A program made the position numbers and the translations under genes. Under the pieces are notes generated by a model, which saw only the letters and a program-made list of their open reading frames with translations, searched no databases and was not told the origin of the DNA. From contig NZ_JAGXJY010000001.1 of the NCBI RefSeq assembly GCF_019091085.1, positions 789,170-853,169 of the forward strand: a DNA stretch of 64,000 nucleotides, written 5' to 3'. Below are positions 56,065 to 64,000 of the stretch, piece by piece (the first letter of the stretch is position 1; each line of letters begins with the position of its first letter). This DNA comes from Mesorhizobium sp. GbtcB19. Its GTDB lineage: Bacteria; Pseudomonadota; Alphaproteobacteria; Rhizobiales; Rhizobiaceae.

Positions 56065-57318
56065 ATGACCTCCGCAGCCGCGCCGAAATCGGTCGAGATC
56101 GCCATCGTCGGCGCCGGCGTCGTCGGCCTGGCGACAGCCTTGCGCCTGGCCGGCGAGGGCCGCGAGGTCCTGCTCATCGACCCGAACGAGCCGGGCTCGG
56201 GCGCTTCGTTCGGCAATGCCGGCACGATCGCCGAATATGCCTACATGCCGGTCGGCAATCCCGGCGTGCTGCGCGCGCTGCCGAAGCTGCTGCTCGATCC
56301 CGACAGCCCATTTTCGCTGCGTTGGGCAGCGCTTTTCCAGCTCGCCCCATGGCTGGTCCGCTTCGTTCGGCAGTCGCTGCCTAAGGCCACTCGCGCCAAT
56401 GCGCTGGCGCTGGCCGGTCTACTTTCCGAAGCCCTGCCGGCCTGGGGCGAAATGGTACAGGAGGCCGGGCTTCAGGATCTGATGCGCCGCAATGGCTGCC
56501 TCTATGTCTATCGCCGCGACGGCGATTTCGCCGCCTCCGCGGGCGGCCGGGCCTTGCGGGCCGAACTCGGCGTCCATCAGCAGGTGCTGAGCGCCGATCA
56601 GGTGGCCGCGCTGGAGCCGCGGCTTGCGGCGTTCGAGACCAAAGGCCTCTATTTCCCGGATTCGATCAATGTCAGCGATCCCGGGGCGGTCATGGCGCGG
56701 CTGGCCGCCGCCGCTGCCGCGCGAGGCGCTCAATTCATGCGTGCGAGCGTCACCGGTCTCGCAACGCGTGCCGGCGGCGTGCGGCTGAGCGGCCCGGGGC
56801 TCGCCGTCACGGCGCAAAAGGTGGTACTTGCGGCGGGCGCGCGCTCCCGGCCGCTCGCTGCCCAGGCCGGCGACCGGATCCCGCTCGACACCGAACGTGG
56901 CTACCATCTCGAGTTCCAGACTTCAGCGCCCTTGCTCAACCGACCGGTCTGCCCGGTCGATCTCGGTTTCTACATGACGCCGATGGACGGCCGGCTGCGG
57001 GTCGCCGGCACCGTCGAGTTGGGCGGCCTGAAAGCGCCGCCCAATCCGCGCCGGCTGGCGCTGCTCGATCGCGGCGTGCGGCAGTTCTTCCCCGATCTCG
57101 ACAAGCCATCATCGCAATGGCTGGGCTTCCGGCCGTCGCTGCCGGACTCGCGCCCGGTGATCGGGCCATCGACGAAATCGCCTGATGTGATCTACGCCTT
57201 CGGCCACGGCCATCTGGGGCTGACGCTCGCCCCGGTGACAGCCCGCTGGGTCGCCCGCTTCATCGCCGGCCAAGGCGTGCCGTCAGCCGTCGATTTTGCC
57301 GCGGCGCGTTTCGGCTGA
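56065..57318 (+). CDS. FAD-dependent oxidoreductase, D-amino-acid dehydrogenase-like
   Basis: 417 residues of the DAO superfamily. FAD-binding GAGVVG at residues 16-21, the SGASFGNAGTIAEY block typical of DadA and hydroxyproline-type dehydrogenases, and the C-terminal WLGFRPSLPDSRPVIGPS and GHGHLGLTLAP segments. It would oxidatively deaminate a D-amino acid or secondary amine. It is coupled to the MocR regulator (4-base gap), and the importer opposite presumably supplies the substrate. Confidence 0.85.
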   Translation: MTSAAAPKSVEIAIVGAGVVGLATALRLAGEGREVLLIDPNEPGSGASFGNAGTIAEYAYMPVGNPGVLRALPKLLLDPDSPFSLRWAALFQLAPWLVRFVRQSLPKATRANALALAGLLSEALPAWGEMVQEAGLQDLMRRNGCLYVYRRDGDFAASAGGRALRAELGVHQQVLSADQVAALEPRLAAFETKGLYFPDSINVSDPGAVMARLAAAAAARGAQFMRASVTGLATRAGGVRLSGPGLAVTAQKVVLAAGARSRPLAAQAGDRIPLDTERGYHLEFQTSAPLLNRPVCPVDLGFYMTPMDGRLRVAGTVELGGLKAPPNPRRLALLDRGVRQFFPDLDKPSSQWLGFRPSLPDSRPVIGPSTKSPDVIYAFGHGHLGLTLAPVTARWVARFIAGQGVPSAVDFAAARFG

Positions 57319-57479
57319 GCCACCGCGCCAGGCGGTTGGATATTTCCTATACGTCGAAACCGTGTGCCCTTACTGGAGCTGGACCCAGGCCTCTGGCTGG
57401 CTGCTCACCATCAATATAATTAAATCAACTTGATTTTCTAAAGTGGTATTATACACTTGCTGTGACTGGTAAGTACCTC

Positions 57480-58685
57480 ATGATCCTCAAGAAAGCCATC
57501 TCCGGCACAAATCTCGAGCAGGCGAAATCGCACAACCGGCGTGTGGTGATCGAAACGATCCGCACCAACGGCGCACTGTCGCGCGCGGCGATCGCCAGGC
57601 TGACGGCGCTGTCGTCGCAGACCATCTCCAACATTGTCGAGGAATTGGAAGAGGCCGGGCTGCTGCGCCCGGAAGCGACGCTGAAGGGCGCGCGCGGCCA
57701 GCCGGCCGTCCCCTACTCCATCAACCCGGATGGCGGCTATTCGATCGGCCTGCAGCTCGACCATCAGCTCGCCGTCGGCGTCGTCACCGATCTCTCCGGC
57801 ACGATGCGCGCCCGCGTCGAGCGGAATGTCGACCGACCGACGCCCGCCGAAGCGATGCCGCTGCTTGCCGCGATCTCGAGCGACCTGATCGCCACCTCCC
57901 GCCTCGACCGGACAAAGTTGCTCGGCATCGGCATGGCGATGCCCGGCCCTTTCGGCGTCGAGGGCATGACCTCGGTCGGCCCGACCGCCCTGCCCGGCTG
58001 GCATGACTTTCCGGTGGCGGAAGAGCTGGAACGGCTGACCGGCATCGCCGTGATCGTCGAGAACGACGCCACCGCGGCCGCAATAGGCGAGCGGCTCTAT
58101 GGCGTCGCCCGCAAGCTCGACAGCTTCGTCTATCTGTTCATCGGAACCGGCCTCGGCGCCGGTCTCTTCCTCGACGGCCATCTCTACAAGGGCAGCCGCC
58201 ACAATGCCGGCGAGATCGGCCACATCATCGTCAAGCCGGGCGGCCTGCCCTGCGGCTGCGGCAAGCGCGGCTGCCTGGAACGCTACGTCTCGCTGCGCGC
58301 GGCCTATGACAGGCTTGACCTGCCGGATCCCGATCACGCCTCGCCCGACCTGCTGGAAGAGCTGTTAGCCAATGGCGACAGTCGTTTCGAGGCCTGGCTC
58401 GCCGAGGCGGTCGAACCGCTGCGCCAGGCAATCGACGTCGTGGAAATGGCGCTCGATCCCGAGACCGTCGTGCTCGGTGGCTTCATGCCGCTGCCGGTGA
58501 TCGAGGCTTTGGCCGGCCGGCTCGAGCCGCTGCATCTCTCGGTCAGTTCGGCCAGCGCCCGCGCCACGCCGCGCGTCGTGGTCGGCGCCGCGGGCAAGGA
58601 CACGTCCGTGCTCGGCGCGGCGGCCCTGCCGATCTTTTCGGAAACCAATCCGCAATTCGACGTGCTGCAGAAGCCTGTGGGCTGA
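57480..58685 (+). CDS. ROK-family transcriptional regulator (NagC-like)
   Basis: About 401 residues from ATG 57480; GTG 57462 is an alternative. N-terminal winged helix (LSRAAIARLTALSSQTISNIVEEL), then a ROK sugar-kinase fold with IGTGLGAGLF and an intact zinc motif CGCGKRGCLE. With the hexosaminidase and oligosaccharide-type importer downstream it probably controls amino-sugar use. The 161-base gap before it (57319-57479) is AT-rich around 57410-57460, likely its promoter. Confidence 0.88.
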   Translation: MILKKAISGTNLEQAKSHNRRVVIETIRTNGALSRAAIARLTALSSQTISNIVEELEEAGLLRPEATLKGARGQPAVPYSINPDGGYSIGLQLDHQLAVGVVTDLSGTMRARVERNVDRPTPAEAMPLLAAISSDLIATSRLDRTKLLGIGMAMPGPFGVEGMTSVGPTALPGWHDFPVAEELERLTGIAVIVENDATAAAIGERLYGVARKLDSFVYLFIGTGLGAGLFLDGHLYKGSRHNAGEIGHIIVKPGGLPCGCGKRGCLERYVSLRAAYDRLDLPDPDHASPDLLEELLANGDSRFEAWLAEAVEPLRQAIDVVEMALDPETVVLGGFMPLPVIEALAGRLEPLHLSVSSASARATPRVVVGAAGKDTSVLGAAALPIFSETNPQFDVLQKPVG

Positions 58686-58691
58686 ATTCCT

Positions 58692-59186
58692 ATGGCGGTT
58701 CGGCCGATCGTAAAATTCCCCGATCCCCTGCTGAGGGTTGTCGCGCACCCCGTGGAGTTGTTCGACAGCGATCTGCGCAACCTGGCCGGCGATCTCATCG
58801 ACACCATGCACGCGGCGCCCGGGATCGGCATAACGGGCCCGCATATCGGCATCCTGAAACGCCTGGTCGTGATCCAGTTGCCGCCCGCCGCAAAGCCTTT
58901 GATCTATGTAAATCCATCGATCATCCAGAGCTCGTCCGAAATGATCCGGCATACCGAAGGCAGCGTTTCGATGCCCGGTGTCACGGAAGAGATCGAACGG
59001 CATGCCAGCGTTCGGGTTCATTACCAGGATCTCGAGGGCAAAGAGCATTTCGAGGACGCCGACGGGCTGCTGGCGGTGTGCCACCAGCACGAGATCGATC
59101 AGCTCGGCGGGATCTTCTGGATAAACAGGCTGTCGCGCCTGAAGCGTGACCGCCTGATCAAGCGCTACAACAAATTACAACGCTAA
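58692..59186 (+). CDS. Peptide deformylase-like protein lacking metal ligands
   Basis: 164 residues with the deformylase fold and order of motifs, but altered: motif I is GIGITGPH (44-51) instead of GxGxAAxQ; motif II is EGSVS (89-93) with Ser91 for the metal-binding Cys; motif III is HEIDQ (133-137) with Gln for the second His. Only His133 and Glu134 remain, so normal Fe/Ni deformylase activity is unlikely. It starts 6 bases after the ROK stop and is probably co-transcribed. A housekeeping def would lie elsewhere. Confidence 0.85.
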   Translation: MAVRPIVKFPDPLLRVVAHPVELFDSDLRNLAGDLIDTMHAAPGIGITGPHIGILKRLVVIQLPPAAKPLIYVNPSIIQSSSEMIRHTEGSVSMPGVTEEIERHASVRVHYQDLEGKEHFEDADGLLAVCHQHEIDQLGGIFWINRLSRLKRDRLIKRYNKLQR

Positions 59187-59196
59187 ATTGGCGAGG

Positions 59197-61206
59197 CTAC
59201 GCCAAACCGTAAAGCACCGGCATCAGTCCAGCGAGCGCGCTGAAACGCGACCACAACTTCCGCTCGGGCGCGGTCCAGCCGGTTTCGGCCAGCGCCGAAA
59301 GCCGCGGGAAGATCAGCCGGTCGAAGACGGCGCGATCGGTCATCGGCTCCGACCAGATGCAGCATTGCACGCCGAGAAAATGCTTCCTCTGCGCCTCGCT
59401 CCATCCTTCCACCGGGTCGAAACCGTAGAGCTTTTCCGGCGACGACCAGCCGGCCCAGGCCGCGCCCGGCTCCGACCATTCCGGGCTGTTCGCCATGTCG
59501 AGGTAATAGACCTGTCCCGGATTGACGACCATGTCGTAGCCTTCGCCGGCGAGTGCCGCCGAGACTTCCACACTGCGCCAGCCATTGAGGTAACACTTCG
59601 TCTTGTCGATGACATTGCCATGGGCTGCCTCCTGCCAGCCGCCGGTGACACAGCCGCGCGAGGCAAGGAAGGCCTGGACGCGCTTGAGGAACTCGGCCTG
59701 CAGCACGGCCGCGCCCGAGCCTTCGATCTCGTCGGCGCCATGCGTGTTGGTGACGACATCGAGCCGCTTCGCATGCGACTGCGCGGCGGCCTCGCCGGCA
59801 ATCTCACCGAGCCGTTTCAACGCCTGCGGCGAACCCGACCAGGCGCCGGGCGGCACCTCGTCGGCGCCGATATGGATGGTCTTGAACGGGAACAACTCGA
59901 TCAGCTCGTCGAAGATCGTCTCCAGCACGCGAAAAGTTTCCTCGCGCGCCGGGTTGAGGCAATTGTTGGGAAAGCCCTGCACCGAAAAATACTCGCCATG
60001 CTCGCCGGGATCGCGCAGCTCCGGCAATGCCTTGAGCATGGCGTAGCAGTGGCCCGGCACGTCGATCTCCGGCACCACCTCGATGCCAAGCCTGCCGGCC
60101 AGCGCGACGATATGGCGAACCGCAGCTTTGCTGTAATAGCCGCCGGTCTTTTGCGCGCCCGAGCCAAGCAGCGACGGGACGGCCAGGCCGTGGCCGCGCC
60201 ATGCGCCGAGGCGGGTCAGTTGCGGATAGGCCGATATCTCGACCCGCCAGGCCTCGTCGTCCGACAGATGCCAATGGAAGCGATTGAGCTTGTTCCAGGC
60301 CAGTATCCTGAGGAACTTTTCGACCTCGGCCGACGCATAGAATTGCCGTGCGACATCGAGATGGCAGCCGCGCCAGTCGAGCGACGGCTCGTCGCGGATT
60401 TCACCGCTTGCCGGGAACGTGAACGTCGCCGGATGTTGTCTCGCGCCGCGCAGGATCTGGCCGAGCGTGATCAGGCCGTAGAGGAACCCCGCGCGCGTCG
60501 TCGCCGCGACGCTTGCCGCATCCGAGCCGAACGTGATCACGTTGGCTTCCGGGCCAAGCCCGTCCTGCAGCGCCATCCTGACCGGAAACCCGCCTTCGGC
60601 CGCCGGGCGCACGATGCCTTCGACCGCAAACAGGCTGGCGGTGAGTTCGGCGAAGGCCGAGGCGGCGGCGCTGGCCGCTTCGCCTTCCGGCTGCGGGTCG
60701 AGCCCCGCCGGCGCCGAGACGGCACCAGCGACTTCTACATGGCGCGGCCAGGGAATGACCGAGACGGCAACCGGCGCCACGGCGGGCACTGGATAGGGTT
60801 CCGCGCCGCGCTTCAGCGGCGCGTTGTCTCCGACCGCTCGCGTCGGCTCCACCACGATGCGCCGCGTGCTGCCGTCGGCGAAAGCGAGATAGGCGCCGGT
60901 GGCGCCGTCGGTCCAGTGGCGCAGCGGGTAGCTCAGGCCGCGCGCCGTCAGCGTCCATGTGGCGCCCGGCTCGAGCGCAAAGCCCTCCCGCGGCAAGAAC
61001 TCGGCATGATTGGAGAGCCGCACCGCAAGCGTGCCGCCTTCGATGGTGGCCGCCGGATCGATCCGGTCCGGTCCGCTGATGCAAAGCCGGAAGCCGCGCA
61101 AAGCCTGGCGGGAGGCATTGGTGAGCCGTAGCTCATAGGCCAGTGGTTGGCCCTCTTTGGCCGGCGTCCAAAAGCTTTCGAGCCGCAAGGCAAGTATCTC
61201 GGTCAT
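59197..61206 (-). CDS. Beta-N-acetylhexosaminidase, GH20
   Basis: 669 residues. An N-terminal immunoglobulin-like region (to about 140), a GH20b-type alpha/beta domain, then the catalytic TIM barrel beginning near 275 (LDWRGCHLDVARQF) with the Asp449-Glu450 pair in HIGADEVP needed for substrate-assisted catalysis. It removes terminal GlcNAc or GalNAc. No signal peptide is visible, so it should act in the cytosol on imported chito-oligosaccharides or similar glycans. Convergent with the deformylase-like gene (10-base gap). Confidence 0.9.
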   Translation of the reverse strand: MTEILALRLESFWTPAKEGQPLAYELRLTNASRQALRGFRLCISGPDRIDPAATIEGGTLAVRLSNHAEFLPREGFALEPGATWTLTARGLSYPLRHWTDGATGAYLAFADGSTRRIVVEPTRAVGDNAPLKRGAEPYPVPAVAPVAVSVIPWPRHVEVAGAVSAPAGLDPQPEGEAASAAASAFAELTASLFAVEGIVRPAAEGGFPVRMALQDGLGPEANVITFGSDAASVAATTRAGFLYGLITLGQILRGARQHPATFTFPASGEIRDEPSLDWRGCHLDVARQFYASAEVEKFLRILAWNKLNRFHWHLSDDEAWRVEISAYPQLTRLGAWRGHGLAVPSLLGSGAQKTGGYYSKAAVRHIVALAGRLGIEVVPEIDVPGHCYAMLKALPELRDPGEHGEYFSVQGFPNNCLNPAREETFRVLETIFDELIELFPFKTIHIGADEVPPGAWSGSPQALKRLGEIAGEAAAQSHAKRLDVVTNTHGADEIEGSGAAVLQAEFLKRVQAFLASRGCVTGGWQEAAHGNVIDKTKCYLNGWRSVEVSAALAGEGYDMVVNPGQVYYLDMANSPEWSEPGAAWAGWSSPEKLYGFDPVEGWSEAQRKHFLGVQCCIWSEPMTDRAVFDRLIFPRLSALAETGWTAPERKLWSRFSALAGLMPVLYGLA

Positions 61207-61239
61207 TTCAGTCTCTTCGAAAGGTAAGCGTGAAAAAGG

Positions 61240-61716
61240 TCAGTCGGCGGATTTCAGCAGTCCGGCATAGATGCCGGGTTCCGAGTTGGGGATCTGCGTC
61301 GCGCCGACGGTGCGTTCGTAGAATTCGGATGGGCCGACATCGCCGATGATGGCGTAGGCGTAGCCCATCACCTTGAGATCGAGCAGCGAGGCAAGCAGCA
61401 GCGCGTGGCCGACGCCCTGCCCGCGCGCCGCTTCGTCGACCCCGGTCGGACCGAAGAAGCCGCGCGCGATCGATTCATGGCAGGCGAAGCCGATCAGCTT
61501 TTTGTCCTTGGTAGCGAGAAAACAGGTCGGCGGCTGGCGCATCATCGAAACAGCGGTCTCGCCCGCCCAGCCGGCGGAAAACTTGCGCCGCACCCAGCCG
61601 GTGACGAGCTCATATTCCGGCGCCAGCGCGCGGCGGATGATGACGCCGGCCTTCGCCATGCGCGCGTCGAGCGCCGCATCGGGTCCGAGCAAGGAAAGAT
61701 TGACGAGATAATCCAT
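61240..61716 (-). CDS. GNAT-family N-acetyltransferase
   Basis: 158 residues. The acetyl-CoA motif A is FGPTGVDEAARGQGVGHALLLASL (R/Q-x-x-G-x-G form, RGQGVG). Located between the ABC ATPases and the hexosaminidase, 33 bases before the latter, so probably co-transcribed. The acceptor is unknown; an amino sugar is suggested only by context. Confidence 0.82.
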   Translation of the reverse strand: MDYLVNLSLLGPDAALDARMAKAGVIIRRALAPEYELVTGWVRRKFSAGWAGETAVSMMRQPPTCFLATKDKKLIGFACHESIARGFFGPTGVDEAARGQGVGHALLLASLLDLKVMGYAYAIIGDVGPSEFYERTVGATQIPNSEPGIYAGLLKSAD

Positions 61717-61729
61717 TCAACAATCCAAA

Positions 61730-62668
61730 TCAGGAAGGCATGCCGAGCGCGCGAACGAAGTGATCCGGCCCGACCTGCTCGATCACCGACGAGGCCGGTC
61801 GCGACAATCGCCTCACCTCCTCGGCATGGCCGAGGAAGCGCGCGCTGTCGCCCGGCACGAAGGGGCGGTTGGGGTCAGGCACGGCCGAGAGCAGGAGCTG
61901 CGTGTAGAGATGGCGCGGGTCGCCGATCACCGCATTGGTCGAACCCCACTCGACCATCTGCCCGGCGAACATGACGATGATTTCTTCCGCGACATGGGCG
62001 GCGGTGGCGATGTCATGCGTGATGTAGAGCAGCGCCAAATTCTTCTCGCGCTTGATGCGGGCGAGCAGGTCGAGGATGCCGAGCCGGATCGAGACGTCGA
62101 GCATCGAGGTCGGCTCATCGGCGACCAGCACCTCAGGCTGCACGGCAATCGCTCTCGCGATGTAGACGCGCTGGCGCTGTCCGCCCGACAGCACATGCGG
62201 GAATTTCTGCGCCGTGATGTCGGGATCAAGCCCAACGCCGCCCAGCAGCTCGGCCACGCCCTTGGCCACCGCCGCCTAGCCTTTGGCGTGCCCATGCAGC
62301 GAAAGCGGCCGCGCCAGATGATGATGCACCGTGAATACCGGGTTGAGCGAGGCGAACGGATCCTGGAACACCATTTGCACCGCGCGACGGTAGGTCCGCT
62401 CCTCTTCGCCGGTGCCGGCCTGCGTGGCATCGCGCCCGCGAAACAGAAGCTTGCCCGCCGTCGGGTGATCCATGCGCGCGATGATACGCGCGCATGTCGT
62501 CTTGCCGCAGCCGGATTCACCGACCAGCGCCAGCGCCCCGCCCGGCCGCAGCGACAGCGAAATGCCGCGCAGCGCCTGCACGAGGCCGAAGCTGCGCTCG
62601 ATCGCTTCGAGCCTGATCAGCGGCTCGGCGAGCGCCGCGGCGGAAAGCGAAGATGGCAGCGCGTTCAT
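61730..62668 (-). pseudogene. Dipeptide/oligopeptide-type ABC ATPase (DppF/OppF) broken by an in-frame TAG
   Basis: The frame from ATG 62668 carries Walker A GESGCGKTT and Q-loop MVFQDPFASLNP, then stops at TAG (62278-62276). The same frame resumes at once with signature LSGGQRQRVYIARAI, Walker B VLVADEPTSMLD and the THDIATAAHVAEE block to 61730. No base is gained or lost, so one nonsense codon splits an otherwise complete gene of about 312 codons between the Q-loop and signature. Either a recent pseudogene, a sequencing error, or read-through. The start overlaps the upstream ATPase by 4 bases. Confidence 0.82.
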
Positions 62669-63471
62669 ACGGCCTCGCGCGTCCGCGCCGGCAGTTGCGG
62701 GATCGAAGCCCACAGCTTGCGCGTATAATCGTGTTTCGGCGCGTGACTCACCTGCCTGACGTCGCCGACCTCCACCAGTTCTCCCTTCAGCATCACGCCG
62801 ATGCGGTTGCAGAGTTGCGACATCAGATGCAGGTCGTGGGTGATGAACAGCACCGAGAAGCCGAGGCTGCGCTGCAGGTCGATCACCTGCTCCAGTATCT
62901 CGCGCTGCACCACCACATCGAGCGCCGTCGTCGGCTCGTCCATGATGATCAGCTCCGGCTCCAAAGCCAGGCAGATGGCAATGACGATGCGCTGGCGCAT
63001 GCCGCCGCTGAACTGATGCGGATAGTCGCGCAGACGGTTGGTCGCGATGCCGACCAGCTTGAACATCGCCTCGGCCCGGGCTCGCGACTGCTCGCGGGAA
63101 AAGCCGTTGTGCCGGCGCAGCACGTCGTGGAACTGGTCCTCGACCCGCATCAGCGGGTTGAGCGAGTTCATCGCGCTCTGGAACACCATGCCGATGCGGC
63201 GCCAGCGCACCTTCTGCAGCGCTCCCTCGGTCAGCTTCAAAAGGTCCTGGCCGTCGAGCAGGATCTCGCCGCCCGCCACCCAGGCCGGCGCCTTGGCGAG
63301 CCGGGTGATGGCAAAGGCGATCGTGCTCTTGCCGCAGCCGGATTCGCCGGCGAGTCCGAACAACTCGCCACGGCCGATGTCGAAGGACACGTTCTTCACG
63401 GCGCGGAAAGCGCCCTTCTCGGTGAGGTAGTCGACGCTGAGGTCGCGGACTTGCAGCAGGGGTCCGCTCAC
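62665..63471 (-). CDS. Dipeptide/oligopeptide-type ABC ATPase (DppD/OppD)
   Basis: 268 residues with Walker A GESGCGKST, VFQSAMNSLNPLM, signature FSGGMRQRIVIAICLAL, Walker B LIIMDEPTTALD and ITHDLHLMS. It lacks the full C-terminal iron-sulphur/zinc extension of classical OppD (about 330 residues). GTG 63471 overlaps the permease stop (GTGA) and is the likely start. Works with the broken partner ATPase downstream and the DppC-like permease upstream. Confidence 0.9.
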   Translation of the reverse strand: MSGPLLQVRDLSVDYLTEKGAFRAVKNVSFDIGRGELFGLAGESGCGKSTIAFAITRLAKAPAWVAGGEILLDGQDLLKLTEGALQKVRWRRIGMVFQSAMNSLNPLMRVEDQFHDVLRRHNGFSREQSRARAEAMFKLVGIATNRLRDYPHQFSGGMRQRIVIAICLALEPELIIMDEPTTALDVVVQREILEQVIDLQRSLGFSVLFITHDLHLMSQLCNRIGVMLKGELVEVGDVRQVSHAPKHDYTRKLWASIPQLPARTREAV

Positions 63472-64000
63472 GCTGCCGCCTCCAGCTCGCGCCGGCGCAG
63501 CCGCGTCAGCCTGAGCCAGCGCGACAGCGCCGGGCCGGACCGCAGTTGCGGGTTGGCGATCTCGTCGAAGGTGAAGTTGAGCAGCGCCAGCCCAAGCCCA
63601 ACCAGCGCGATCCCCATCGCCGGCGCGCCGATGTCCCACCAGGCGCCGACGATGATCGCCGACGAGTTCTGAGCGTTGTAGAGCATGGTGCCCCAGGTGA
63701 CGTTGAGCGGATCGCCGAAGCCGAGATATTCGAGCGTCGTCTGCGCCACGATGGCGTAGATGATCGAGCCGACGATGTTGATGCCGATCAGCGGCACCAG
63801 GTTGGGCAGGATCTCGACGAAGATTATGCGCCACGAAGGCTCGCCCACCATGCGCGCGGCGGTGATGAACTCGCGGTTGCGCAGGGCCATGGTCTGCGCC
63901 CGCGTCATGCGCGCGCCCCATGGCCAGGAGGTCAGCGCGATGATGGTCATGGTCGCCAATGGCCCGACCGTGCCGGCGAGGAGCGCAGGCAGGACCAGCA
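63468..64000 (-). CDS. Dipeptide/oligopeptide-type ABC permease, DppC/OppC (5' part cut by window edge)
   Basis: The frame is open from the right edge; about 177 C-terminal residues are visible. They include the DppC-type EAA loop (REFITAARMVGEPSWRIIFVEILP), the TTLEYLGFGDP block and the final helix FDEIANPQ. The rest of the importer (DppB-like permease, binding protein) should lie beyond 64000. Opp-type importers for chitin oligosaccharides are known in other proteobacteria, which fits the GH20 gene downstream. Confidence 0.9.
   Translation of the reverse strand, partial: LVLPALLAGTVGPLATMTIIALTSWPWGARMTRAQTMALRNREFITAARMVGEPSWRIIFVEILPNLVPLIGINIVGSIIYAIVAQTTLEYLGFGDPLNVTWGTMLYNAQNSSAIIVGAWWDIGAPAMGIALVGLGLALLNFTFDEIANPQLRSGPALSRWLRLTRLRRRELEAAA

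Noticed and set aside
59188..61131. A 647-codon plus-strand open frame opposite the GH20 gene
   Set aside because: Antisense shadow; the minus strand has intact catalytic motifs and the plus frame has none.

Overview
The window is high-GC DNA, almost entirely packed with metabolic genes in long overlapping operons (ATGA, GTGA and TGATG junctions are common). The pcaDCHGB layout, the LysR activator PcaQ, the many periplasmic-binding-protein transporters and the palindromic intergenic repeats all point to a Rhizobiales bacterium, most likely Mesorhizobium or a close relative. I saw no rRNA, tRNA, CRISPR array, insertion sequence, integrase or origin. It reads as a chromosomal or megaplasmid catabolic region.

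Layout. 1-4262: an MSP-type sugar importer (cut by the window edge) with a divergent LacI regulator. 4296-10883: a seven-gene minus-strand operon of a GntR/UTRA regulator, an ADP-ribosylglycohydrolase, a PfkB kinase and a PotABCD-type importer; the three enzyme/regulator classes are those of the E. coli yegUVW genes. 11221-27976: a complete protocatechuate branch of the beta-ketoadipate pathway (pcaR, pcaIJF, pobA, pcaBGHCD, pcaQ), followed by a branched-chain-type importer operon that ends in a coniferyl-alcohol-dehydrogenase-like SDR and a vanillin-type aldehyde dehydrogenase. About 90 bp of the pcaD promoter, leader and ribosome site is duplicated in inverted orientation in front of the importer, so both operons should answer to PcaQ. 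28149-34213: a ribose-type (CUT2) importer with an allulose/tagatose-epimerase-like TIM barrel protein, a LacI regulator and a divergent 2-hydroxyacid dehydrogenase.

34230-43865: a GntR/FCD-controlled operon with a DUF1185 protein, an alpha/beta hydrolase fused to a flavin reductase, a luciferase-like monooxygenase, an aldehyde dehydrogenase and a PotFGHI-type importer. The enzyme set matches the trigonelline (N-methylnicotinate) ring-cleavage pathway (tgnABCD of Acinetobacter), with TgnD and TgnA apparently fused. 43995-49974: otsB, a membrane-anchored otsA-like GT20 enzyme, an amylo-alpha-1,6-glucosidase and a GT4 glycosyltransferase (trehalose/glucan metabolism). 50047-57318: a PotABCD-type importer divergent from a MocR regulator and a DadA-like amine/amino-acid oxidoreductase. 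57480-64000: a ROK regulator, a peptide-deformylase-like protein lacking two metal ligands, a GH20 hexosaminidase, a GNAT protein and a Dpp/Opp-type importer whose second ATPase is broken by an in-frame amber codon; together this suggests chito-oligosaccharide use.

The common theme is import plus catabolism of plant- or soil-derived compounds: seven ABC importers, nearly all paired with a local regulator of a different family. All calls are from reading the sequence; substrate assignments are inference unless stated otherwise.
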